The position numbers and the translations under genes are program-made. Shown piece after piece: positions 26,610-34,779 of a DNA stretch of 64,000 bases. The stretch lies in contig CAYURD010000010.1 of NCBI GenBank assembly GCA_964446865.1, positions 1 to 64,000 on the forward strand. Reading direction: 5' to 3'. Position 1 is the first letter of the stretch; each line of letters begins with the position of its first letter. This stretch comes from Glaciecola sp964446865. GTDB taxonomy: Bacteria; Pseudomonadota; Gammaproteobacteria; Enterobacterales; Alteromonadaceae. The notes beneath the pieces are model-generated. The model was given only the letters and a program-made list of their open reading frames with translations. It searched no databases and was not told the DNA's origin.

Positions 26610-29414
26610 TCAGTTGGGCCGCTTTTTATAGCCCATCAATTTAAGTGCATCTAACCACAATTTAAATTGTTTCGGTGTCATACGCACTAAATTTTCTTTC
26701 GACTTTGTCTGCAGTTCAGGTGTTGTGATGCCCATTTGTTCCCAAAAAAAATCTATTTCCTCAGCGTATTGCGATACTCTATTTGTATATGTAGGTTGAT
26801 TGACTCTGCAATACAAATATTCTTGATGACACTGTTTAATGCACTCTATTGCTGGTGATGCGTTCCAGTATTGCGAGCATGAACAATCGCAATACGGTGT
26901 AGCTTGTGTTGGCGTAAAAGCTTGTATTCCTGACTGTGAGTTTGACTTGTTGTTAAGAGAATTGTCACCTGCAGGCTTATATTGGTCTCTGTCAATATCA
27001 CCTAAGCTTAATCTGCCGATGCCACTCAATAGATTCTGTGTTAAGTTTACTTTATCAACTTTTCTCTCGCCAAATTCCATTTTGCTTAAGCTAGTCACGA
27101 TAACGGTCCCATTTGCTTGCCCAGTGACCACTCTGTCTTCATGCGCTTGTTTTTGACGCATGGGTGGGTGAATGGGTTCATCGGTTAATATCCCAGAAAA
27201 GTTCGCAACAAATACGTCGGGGCTAAACCTTGTAATATTTAATTGTCCATTGTTAAGATATTCGACTGCTTGTGGGTGACTATTTAAATCTTCTGGGCCA
27301 AGGCTCAAGGCTGTGCCAGCAATACCATTGTTATCTGTCCAACTTACTTTAATCTCAACATTTTGCAGTTCACCTGTGTAGCCCGGTTCGACCGCGTCAG
27401 CGGTAATTGCCACTTCTAGCAAATTGTTAGGTGATTTTTCAGCATATTGACGACTAAAAGACGTCATTTTTTCAATTAATTGCTGTACGTTTTTAGAGCG
27501 CTGTTGAGTAAAGGTTTCATTTTCGATTCCAAAACCGCCTGCAAATGAAAAACTGCTTAATGAGTCAACAGCTACCTGCTGCAAGGATTGTGTCATTTCC
27601 TCCATGTCGGGCGCATACATAAATGATAATCTAAGTTTGGGCTTGGAAACTTCACTTGGGTTGTCTATATGAAGATTTGCATTGATATACAAAGGATTAG
27701 GCAATGTGGGTGCGACTATTTTTGTGGGCTTTGTACGCCAGTTTTGTCCCTGTTTCATATCAAATGCTGTAATAGTACTGGCAATTTCGGGCTGTGTAAT
27801 GTCTACCAGTATGTCGATTGGCTGTGTGTCTACTATGTTTTCTGCTATGTTATGAAAGTACAAGTAAGACTGATTTATAGGCGTACGTAATAATTGACTG
27901 CTCTGATTCTCACTTAAGGTATCGACGCTCAATACTGCGTTATAGCTAGTGCCGTTTTGCGAAGTCGTGTTTGTGCTAGTCTCTTGCGAAATAAAACCAG
28001 TTTTAAATTTGAGATCTTGATATACAACAATGCTTTTTAGTTTTTCAAGAGGCTGTTCCCCTTGTTCTTTTAACCGAATGCTAATGTTGAGTGGCGTTGG
28101 TTTATTGTGTGACCAGACTAATTTGATGCAAGATACACCAAAAGGTGGAATTGTTGTGTATGCATCTTTAAGCGCTCGATAGTGGTCTAAATCAACCGTC
28201 GGGCAACCATCATTTTTTTGAAAAAGTGCTTTTTCCCATTCATTGGGTGCTAAAACTGTATCGTCTAAATCGCTCACGTCCTTGCCTTTTACTTGTGCAA
28301 AAAAATGAGGGAGATTAATTCGAATTGAGCGAGCAGCAGTAATTAAATCACGGTGCCTAAATAAATTATCATCACGTACTGAAGGATATTGTTGCTCAAA
28401 AGTTCGAAAAACATTGCTTAAGTATGTGACAACATGATTGGGTGTGTTTACGGTGTTACAAAGGCTAGCAATATCCATCGCGGTCAACATATTGGTATTG
28501 CCGTTAATGGCGTAAAATCGTTGCGGTAGAATGGTAGAGAGAAGATAAAGCTCTAATGGGCTCAAGAAATTTAAGGCATCGGTGTAATCTATATCACCAG
28601 TATCACTTAAGCGAGTATGCAACATTGATTGTGTTAAATCAGCCTTACCTAACCAATAAGAAGCCAGTTGATCTGCATGAATTTTATGGCGAACGTTATT
28701 GCTCATATCGGCTATGGCGAGCGTAACATCCGCTAGTTTATCGATAGGTGAATCAAGCCCTTTTTTTCCTTTATAAATATCAAGTGCGCGAGCTTTAGCA
28801 ATGGTGGTTAAGATCTTTCCCGCTATGGGTGACTGGTTTCTAGTTTGATTTGCCGCATAACATGTTGAAGCGATTGCAGAATGACTAATAGCATTAGCAA
28901 TGCTTAAGTCCAAGAGTTGGGCCTCAACGTGTTTGTTGTCTGATGTTTTGGTGTTACCAAATTCACTATCAAAAAACTGCCTGTTAAGCACAAAGGCATT
29001 TACAAGCGAATGATACTGCCCATTAGACTGAAAATACGGTCCTCTAACCGCGCTCATGAATGGAGCTTGCTCAGCTTTTGGAAAATGATTTAGCGTTAAC
29101 ACGGGAAAGTAAATACTACCGTTGGCGTCTAGCATTCTTGGCGTTAGTGAAGTGTTAAAATCGAAATTGTATTCTTGTGCATAAATGCCAGCGTTAAATT
29201 CAAACGCTAAAGAGATGGGATTGAAGAGTTTATTACTAAAACTTGGGTCTGTTTGCTTGTTGACGTATTGTGCTTGTTCAAATTTGATTGGGGATACAAG
29301 CTCTGTTTCATTTTTGAGAATACGAAAGTCATAATCGTTCGCATGCGGTTTAGTCGCAAATAAAACAAGTAAGCATGCCAAGCAAGCGATTGAATATTGT
29401 TTTGATGAGAGCAT
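26610..29414 (-). CDS. Large exported protein, unknown function
   Basis: A 934-aa protein with a signal peptide (about residues 1-25, ending KPHAND). No known enzymatic domain is recognised. The first half seems mostly helical; from about residue 430 it becomes beta-rich. Near the C-terminus is a cysteine cluster (YCDCSCSQYW, then ECIKQCHQEYLYC), followed by a helical tail that includes KQFKLWLDALKLMGY. The cysteines suggest disulfides or metal binding. It is divergent from the LuxR-hydrolase gene across 202 bases that contain a likely operator (29472-29491), so it is probably in that regulon. Confidence 0.65.
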   Translation of the reverse strand: MLSSKQYSIACLACLLVLFATKPHANDYDFRILKNETELVSPIKFEQAQYVNKQTDPSFSNKLFNPISLAFEFNAGIYAQEYNFDFNTSLTPRMLDANGSIYFPVLTLNHFPKAEQAPFMSAVRGPYFQSNGQYHSLVNAFVLNRQFFDSEFGNTKTSDNKHVEAQLLDLSIANAISHSAIASTCYAANQTRNQSPIAGKILTTIAKARALDIYKGKKGLDSPIDKLADVTLAIADMSNNVRHKIHADQLASYWLGKADLTQSMLHTRLSDTGDIDYTDALNFLSPLELYLLSTILPQRFYAINGNTNMLTAMDIASLCNTVNTPNHVVTYLSNVFRTFEQQYPSVRDDNLFRHRDLITAARSIRINLPHFFAQVKGKDVSDLDDTVLAPNEWEKALFQKNDGCPTVDLDHYRALKDAYTTIPPFGVSCIKLVWSHNKPTPLNISIRLKEQGEQPLEKLKSIVVYQDLKFKTGFISQETSTNTTSQNGTSYNAVLSVDTLSENQSSQLLRTPINQSYLYFHNIAENIVDTQPIDILVDITQPEIASTITAFDMKQGQNWRTKPTKIVAPTLPNPLYINANLHIDNPSEVSKPKLRLSFMYAPDMEEMTQSLQQVAVDSLSSFSFAGGFGIENETFTQQRSKNVQQLIEKMTSFSRQYAEKSPNNLLEVAITADAVEPGYTGELQNVEIKVSWTDNNGIAGTALSLGPEDLNSHPQAVEYLNNGQLNITRFSPDVFVANFSGILTDEPIHPPMRQKQAHEDRVVTGQANGTVIVTSLSKMEFGERKVDKVNLTQNLLSGIGRLSLGDIDRDQYKPAGDNSLNNKSNSQSGIQAFTPTQATPYCDCSCSQYWNASPAIECIKQCHQEYLYCRVNQPTYTNRVSQYAEEIDFFWEQMGITTPELQTKSKENLVRMTPKQFKLWLDALKLMGYKKRPN

Positions 29415-29471
29415 ATTTTTATGACCACGTTTATTGTTTATAGTAATTTTATGGTGGCGGTATTAAAGATG

Positions 29472-29491
29472 CATACACCAATTAGGGTATT
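29472..29491. promoter_or_regulatory. Imperfect copy of the 20-bp operator-like palindrome
   Basis: CATACACCAATTAGGGTATT differs at three positions from the perfect palindrome at 31873-31892. It lies between the divergent starts of the 934-aa exported protein (29414) and the LuxR-hydrolase (29617). This placement suggests autoregulation and control of the exported protein. Confidence 0.5.
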
Positions 29492-29616
29492 CTCTACATG
29501 AAATATGCAAGCATTGATTTAGGCTTTTGACCTAAATAAACTTTTTGCACTTACTTTGTGATTGCGCTTTGTTCTAGTAAACTAAACTTACGCAAGACGC
29601 TTGATGGAACTAGGCC

Positions 29617-31359
29617 ATGACAAACAACTCTTTCTCGGGCGAAGAAATAGTCGATGCTGTATATGACACGGCGTTGTCGCCCAAAAAGTTTGATGATTTA
29701 CTTAACGCATGGGACAAAGTGTTCACAGATGCAAGTATAGATGATGCTCAAGCGATGTTAGGCGAGCACAAACACTCTCTGGTTAAACATTTTTCACGTG
29801 CTGACCAAATCTTTTTATCTACGCAAGTTGCTTCCACTCATATGCCGCAACAAATTGTTGATAATGAGCCTACTTCTGCATTTATTTCCGACAATAAAGG
29901 TCAAATAATTGCTGCGAATGCGTCTGCGATTGATAATCTTAATATTGTCGAGAAGATGAACGTAAATGCTTTACCACTAGATGCAAAAGCAGAAGTTCAG
30001 CTTACGTCTATCTTTAAAAGCGCAACTTTTGGCGGCGCAAACAACACAAGTATGGCAATTCGTGGCACTAACTTGTTAACTGGTCAAGTTTATGTGTTAG
30101 TTGCTCAGCGTTTGTTTGACCTTAAGACAAATGCTGAAAAACCTGCAATGTTCTTGTTTAAATCTTCTGTAGCTACATGGCACTCTGGCATAGAAATCTT
30201 ACTTGCATCTGCGTTTGAGCTTACCGCAACTGAAATCCATATATTAGCGGGTATCAATCAAGGTTTATCGCTTAAAGAAATTGCACAGCAGCGCAAGCGG
30301 TCACTCGATACCATTCGTACGCAGATGAAAAGTATTTTGCAAAAAACCGAAGCACAAAATCAAACCAACTTGATGCGTCATATTACTAGCTTGCTATTAG
30401 TCGTTAACTCAATAGACGACAAAAAACTCGCTTTAAATAGCCATGAAGAATCTACGTGTCCTGAATTACAATCCATTGAGACATTAACGTCTAAGACTAT
30501 CCGTTTTCGTGACTACCAAGGGCAGTCTGAATTGGCTTATTTGCCCGTGCTTTGTTTTTTCCCAGTTTTAGGTTCGATTTTATCTTCTGAGATTCAGGCG
30601 TCATATGCACAGGCGGGTATCCGTCTGATCATACTCGAAGAAGCAGAAGATACACCCTCGTCATATAAAAGTAAGCCAGAATACTTTGAGCAACTCATGC
30701 AGGCCTACTTAGCAATAATAGATTATTTGAAGTTGCCAAAAGTTAGTTTATTAGGTCATTGTGCTGGCGGCGTATATGCAATAGAGTTCGCAAAGCGTTT
30801 TAGTGAGCGCTGCACAGCCGTATTTTGTGTAGACACAGGTGCGCCACTGCGAACTAAAGAGCAGTGGAATGCGGTCTCTGCCACGGCAAAACGCACTTTC
30901 ATGGTAGCAAAGAGCTTTCCGTCAGTACTTTTTATGCCACATCGTTTGGTGGCGCAACGCTTTTTTAGTGGCGACAAAGGTCAACAAAAAACGGTAGAGT
31001 ATTTTTACAATGACTGTAAAAACGACCTGGCAATACTCGCCAACGATACTGCGGTAAAACGATGGTCACTTGATATGCTCACGTTCTGCTTTAATGATAT
31101 CAAGCGTCCCATACGTGCTTGTGAGATATGGGTACAAGACTGGTCAGGTGCACTTGCAGAGGTTTCTAAAACCACACCTGTTTGTTTTATTCATGGCGAT
31201 AATAACCCACAGTTTAGGCTTTGTGATATTGTCGAGATGACACAAATGCACGAAAACATCTTTTTGAGAGTGGCCAAAGGTGCACAACAACTTACTTTTG
31301 TTACGCATCTTGAACTCATTCAAGCGAGCTTGGTGAAGCCGACGAGTTTTCTTACTTAG
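29617..31359 (+). CDS. LuxR-type regulator fused to an alpha/beta hydrolase with a Cys nucleophile
   Basis: A 580-aa cytoplasmic protein. Residues 1-195 are a PAS-like or sensory region (FISDNKGQIIAANASAI). Residues about 199-262 are a LuxR-type helix-turn-helix (LTATEIHILAGINQGLSLKE). Residues about 300-575 form an alpha/beta hydrolase. The nucleophile elbow is GHCAGG, with Cys382 where serine is usual. A likely acidic residue follows in HGDNNPQF and a histidine in FVTHLELI, so a Cys-Asp-His triad is possible. The hydrolase may sense or destroy an acyl ligand while the HTH binds DNA; this is inference. Two palindromic sites in flanking divergent regions are candidate targets. Its end overlaps the convergent 147-aa gene by a few bases. 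Confidence 0.85.
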   Translation: MTNNSFSGEEIVDAVYDTALSPKKFDDLLNAWDKVFTDASIDDAQAMLGEHKHSLVKHFSRADQIFLSTQVASTHMPQQIVDNEPTSAFISDNKGQIIAANASAIDNLNIVEKMNVNALPLDAKAEVQLTSIFKSATFGGANNTSMAIRGTNLLTGQVYVLVAQRLFDLKTNAEKPAMFLFKSSVATWHSGIEILLASAFELTATEIHILAGINQGLSLKEIAQQRKRSLDTIRTQMKSILQKTEAQNQTNLMRHITSLLLVVNSIDDKKLALNSHEESTCPELQSIETLTSKTIRFRDYQGQSELAYLPVLCFFPVLGSILSSEIQASYAQAGIRLIILEEAEDTPSSYKSKPEYFEQLMQAYLAIIDYLKLPKVSLLGHCAGGVYAIEFAKRFSERCTAVFCVDTGAPLRTKEQWNAVSATAKRTFMVAKSFPSVLFMPHRLVAQRFFSGDKGQQKTVEYFYNDCKNDLAILANDTAVKRWSLDMLTFCFNDIKRPIRACEIWVQDWSGALAEVSKTTPVCFIHGDNNPQFRLCDIVEMTQMHENIFLRVAKGAQQLTFVTHLELIQASLVKPTSFLT

Positions 31360-31799
31360 CCCTTTTTGCTGGCTTTGACAGTCATGTTAAGCTCGCCTTG
31401 ATCAGCAACTATCATACTTATTGAAATAGTTTTTCCATCATAACTGGTTAAGCTTATCCCAAAGGTTCCTGCTTCATAATAAGGGTCTGGGCCAAGGGCG
31501 AATAGCATGTTGGGACTGGCTTGAACGCTCTGAAACTCTCCTTGCTGACCTTTAAATGGGCAACGTGCTTGGCAAAAATCTTCAGTCAGGGTGTAATCAC
31601 CAACTAAACCACTATCGCTTTTTTTTAAGGTAAATGTGCTAACGACTTTGTTGGTACTCACATCAGTAAGTTTCCATTCACCAACCCATATCGAATCACT
31701 GCTTTTTGCGGAGATACTCGTTGATAGGCTCATTAATAGAGCCAACCCCAGTAATACACCTTTTGCTCTTCTTCGTTTTTGATCTTTTATCAAGCTCAT
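31356..31799 (-). CDS. Small exported protein sharing a domain with the 1205-aa esterase
   Basis: A 147-aa protein with a basic N-terminus and signal peptide (cleavage near SISA, about residue 31). The mature part is beta-rich and matches residues about 45-145 of the 1205-aa protein encoded at 34780. Both have W-x-G-x-W near the start, a C-x(n)-CPF segment, GPDP(Y/F)Y, and S-x-GKT near the end. Two cysteines in FCQARCPF could form a disulfide. AGGAAGAAAG precedes the ATG at 31799. The gene is divergent from the 169-aa gene, with the perfect palindrome between them, so it is likely controlled by the LuxR-hydrolase next to it. Confidence 0.7.
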   Translation of the reverse strand: MSLIKDQKRRRAKGVLLGLALLMSLSTSISAKSSDSIWVGEWKLTDVSTNKVVSTFTLKKSDSGLVGDYTLTEDFCQARCPFKGQQGEFQSVQASPNMLFALGPDPYYEAGTFGISLTSYDGKTISISMIVADQGELNMTVKASKKG

Positions 31800-31872
31800 C
31801 GTACTTTCTTCCTATTCATTAAACTCTGGTATTTATTAGGGTGTGGAGTGTGGCAAGAATATTTTTTTAAGA

Positions 31873-31892
31873 CATACCCTAATTAGGGTATG
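31873..31892. promoter_or_regulatory. Perfect 20-bp palindrome, candidate LuxR-type operator
   Basis: CATACCCTAATTAGGGTATG reads identically on both strands. It is centred between the divergent starts at 31799 and 31998, beside the LuxR-hydrolase gene. LuxR-type dimers bind inverted repeats of about 18-20 bp, so size and symmetry fit. A near copy is at 29472-29491. Confidence 0.65.
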
Positions 31893-31997
31893 CCAATAAA
31901 AACCTAAGTCGGCAAACTTAATTGGGTTCACGCTTGGGCATTAAACCAGCCTTGCCAATATAACATTTACATTTATTAACAACATTGGGTTAAAAAT

Positions 31998-32507
31998 ATG
32001 TTTACAAAACGCTCTATCAATACATTCAATTTTAAAACGATCGGTAAGCATTTCGCTGTTTGTAGTGCTATTGCTCTAACAACAATCGCCTGTGGCAACG
32101 TAGGTGCAAAAATGGAGGGCACAGAGACGGTGAGTGATGCCAATGTGATGCCAACATCACATTTGTCGGTCAACATTACTGAAACTGGCGATGCAAATAG
32201 TTGCCTTATCGACACCTATATATCAATCGATAAAGACGCTAATTTATACATGATTGAATATGACAAAGTGATTAACGGCATAGAAAGTCGAGTGCCAGGA
32301 CAGATACAATTTAGCAGTCATGATGGCTTAGATGTCTCGCGCGAGCGAGGCGGCTCTGGTATCTATGAAGAAGCGCCATGCAATACTTTTGATGTTGTTT
32401 GGCAAAACTTCGAATGCAAAAGTAATGATCGTAAAATAGTGCCATGTCCTGAAGTGAAATTTTTTGGCCCGCATAGCTTTAAATCAATTGTCGCAATAGT
32501 TAACTAG
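31998..32507 (+). CDS. Exported or lipoprotein of unknown function
   Basis: A 169-aa protein with an N-terminal export signal that includes ALTTIACGN; the cysteine at about residue 32 may be a lipidation site, though the lipobox is not ideal. The mature domain is beta-rich with four further cysteines (SCLID, APCN, ECK, PCPE), probably disulfide-bonded. No family is recognised. It starts the plus-strand run that continues with the DUF3137-like protein 19 bases downstream, the OmpA-like protein and the 1205-aa esterase, behind the perfect palindrome. Confidence 0.6.
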   Translation: MFTKRSINTFNFKTIGKHFAVCSAIALTTIACGNVGAKMEGTETVSDANVMPTSHLSVNITETGDANSCLIDTYISIDKDANLYMIEYDKVINGIESRVPGQIQFSSHDGLDVSRERGGSGIYEEAPCNTFDVVWQNFECKSNDRKIVPCPEVKFFGPHSFKSIVAIVN

Positions 32508-32526
32508 ATTGTGAGTATTTGAGTAA

Positions 32527-33681
32527 ATGACAACACCCACAAGCGCCTTCACAAAAAATATAGCTTCTGACTTAAGTCAGCTCGAAGCAAAGCGTGCAAA
32601 GCTCAGCACAATCGCCAGACGGCGTATGTCTCTGTTAAAAGGTATCGCCAGTATATCGAGTATTGTTTTAGCACTAATGGCTTGGTGGTTTTTTGACTCA
32701 TTATGGGTCAGTTTTGGCGTTATTTTTTGTGCCTTCATCGCCTTTATGCTGTTTGAAGATACGCTTATTAGAGTGATCGTATCGCCTAAGGTTTACTGGC
32801 AATTTGAAAAATTGTTCAAAGAAAAAGTGATAGGACCTATCGTTAATATGGTAGATGAGTCTTGGCAGTATGAAGCAAAGGGCTCTTTACCACAAAACGA
32901 ATTAGAAGCCTCAGAGCTGTTCTATATTGGTAGAAATACTACTATCGAAATTGACGACCTAATTAGTGGCCAACTTCAAGATCACAATATTACTATCGCT
33001 AATGTGAAAACTACATCCGTGCCCTATAACGATGGAGTGGCACGCAAAAATGTGAGTGAGCAAAGCTTTAACGGTACATTTGTCCGGCTACAAGTAGACC
33101 TAGAAAATACGGCATTTTTTATTCCTAAAGCAAAAACCCAATCCTCTGTGAATGGTGTTGCAGGTCTTAAATTGGCGCGTGACCCAAACTTAACGATGCA
33201 ACAGCAACGCGCGCAAAACTTAAGCAGGTTAATGGCTGGCACAGGTGGTTATACATGGCATACTGGCCTTGCAAAAGATGGCCACTTATTGGATCTAGAA
33301 ACGATAGATCAAGAAGGGTTTTCAGTCTATCTCGCCTACACAAAAAATCTGCAGTTCGTTCAAAGGTGTTTACTTAACCCAAGTTTCCAAGGCTTGTTAC
33401 GTGACCCAAGTAGTAGTAGTGAAGAGTTGCTTTCTTTATCCAATACGCCCAATTTCACTGTGCTTGATCCAAAGCTCCTTGACAAGCTTATGGCCGATAA
33501 TATCACCGTTGCTATTCATTCAGGTTACGTTTGGATACTCATACCTTCTTTTAGTGATAAGTTTGAAATTGATTTACACCGTGAAATGAACGAAGCATTG
33601 GTGTATCGACACTACCAGGAACTCATGTTTGCAAAAGCGTGCGCGCAGACTTTTGTGGATATTTATAACAATGATTATTAA
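32527..33681 (+). CDS. DUF3137-like membrane protein
   Basis: A 384-aa protein with two closely spaced membrane helices (about residues 38-56 and 58-76), then a large cytoplasmic domain containing YEAKGSLPQNELEASELFYIG and SFNGTFVRLQVDL, the pattern of DUF3137 proteins. Function of that family is unknown. It lies in the run between the 169-aa exported protein and the DUF4892/OmpA protein. The C-terminal part (GYVWILIPSFSDKFEIDLHREMNE) also fits the family. A link to the exported esterases of this cluster is only positional. Confidence 0.6.
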   Translation: MTTPTSAFTKNIASDLSQLEAKRAKLSTIARRRMSLLKGIASISSIVLALMAWWFFDSLWVSFGVIFCAFIAFMLFEDTLIRVIVSPKVYWQFEKLFKEKVIGPIVNMVDESWQYEAKGSLPQNELEASELFYIGRNTTIEIDDLISGQLQDHNITIANVKTTSVPYNDGVARKNVSEQSFNGTFVRLQVDLENTAFFIPKAKTQSSVNGVAGLKLARDPNLTMQQQRAQNLSRLMAGTGGYTWHTGLAKDGHLLDLETIDQEGFSVYLAYTKNLQFVQRCLLNPSFQGLLRDPSSSSEELLSLSNTPNFTVLDPKLLDKLMADNITVAIHSGYVWILIPSFSDKFEIDLHREMNEALVYRHYQELMFAKACAQTFVDIYNNDY

Positions 33682-33774
33682 TTCAGCCGCTATTTAGAAA
33701 CATATGCTGCTGAGCAATCTCGTCCAATAAGTGGAATTTTTGATAAATTAATTTTTTAATATGGAATGTTAAGT

Positions 33775-34746
33775 ATGAAAGATACAAATATACGTTTTAT
33801 GGCACCGCTAACGCTAGTTTTCATTTTGATAGTGGGGGGGTTGTCTAGTTCGTTTGCTCTCGCGCAAAAGCCAGATAAAAAAGGAACTAAAGATTATCCT
33901 TTAATTTCTCGCTTTGACGGCTTTACAATTGATGCCTATCAAGAAAGTCAATTTGACCGCTACACTCTGCCACTAGGTCCCGCGGCAGGCTTGAAATCAT
34001 TAGGCGAAACAAAAACACTTGAGGGCAAAATCACAAAAATTCACTACTTATTTAGCGGTAAAAATCCACCATCACTGCTGCAGGTATATAAAAGCTATGA
34101 ACAGGTTTTTGCCAATCAAGATGTGGAGGTCTTGTTTTCGTGTTTACGAGCAGAGTGTGGCGTAAATAGCACTGACTTAGTAAAAACGGCCGCAACAACA
34201 AAGCTCTTGTTAAATGGTTTTATGGCATTTGGTGAGCACGCTTATCAAGCCGTAAAACTTAATCATGATGGCATGGATATCTTTGTAGCTTTGTATATTC
34301 GCGATGAAAGAGGGCGCCTTGCTTATGAGCTTCACTTCATTGAAGTTCAGGAAATGAATACTGGAAATATCAGTATGAGCGACATTCAAACAGGCATCGA
34401 AAAAACTGGCAAACAAGTATTTTATGGCCTCTATTTTGATACAGGTAAAGCCAGTTTGAAGCAAAGTGCAAACGACGAGTTGACGCTACTAGGTCAGTAT
34501 CTAAACACTAACCGTGAAAAATCCTATTATGTGGTCGGTCATACCGACAACACTGGCAGTTATGAGGGTAACTTAAGCTTATCACTAAACAGAGCGAGGT
34601 CAATTATCAAGGCCTTAAATGAGGAGCATGGCGTGGCATTAGACAGATTGAAAGCCGTTGGAGTAGGCCCTGTGTCGCCCGTTGAAGCAAACCTTAGTGA
34701 CACTGGCCGTGCTAAAAATCGGCGCGTCGAGTTGGTACTTCAATAG
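33775..34746 (+). CDS. DUF4892 / OmpA-like peptidoglycan-binding protein
   Basis: A 323-aa envelope protein. A signal peptide ends near LAQ. The N-terminal domain begins DYPLISRFDGFTIDAYQES and includes DRYTLPLGP, the DUF4892 signature. The C-terminal 110 residues are an OmpA-like domain (YGLYFDTGKASL, VVGHTDNTGSYEGNLSLSLNRA, NRRVELVL) that binds peptidoglycan. The ATG at 33775 is preferred because GGA lies about 9 bases upstream; an ATG three codons earlier is possible. It lies 33 bases before the 1205-aa esterase gene, so the two exported proteins may work together at the cell surface. Confidence 0.85.
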   Translation: MKDTNIRFMAPLTLVFILIVGGLSSSFALAQKPDKKGTKDYPLISRFDGFTIDAYQESQFDRYTLPLGPAAGLKSLGETKTLEGKITKIHYLFSGKNPPSLLQVYKSYEQVFANQDVEVLFSCLRAECGVNSTDLVKTAATTKLLLNGFMAFGEHAYQAVKLNHDGMDIFVALYIRDERGRLAYELHFIEVQEMNTGNISMSDIQTGIEKTGKQVFYGLYFDTGKASLKQSANDELTLLGQYLNTNREKSYYVVGHTDNTGSYEGNLSLSLNRARSIIKALNEEHGVALDRLKAVGVGPVSPVEANLSDTGRAKNRRVELVLQ

Positions 34747-34779
34747 TCAGTGTAAACAAAATAAACGGCGGTAATAAAA

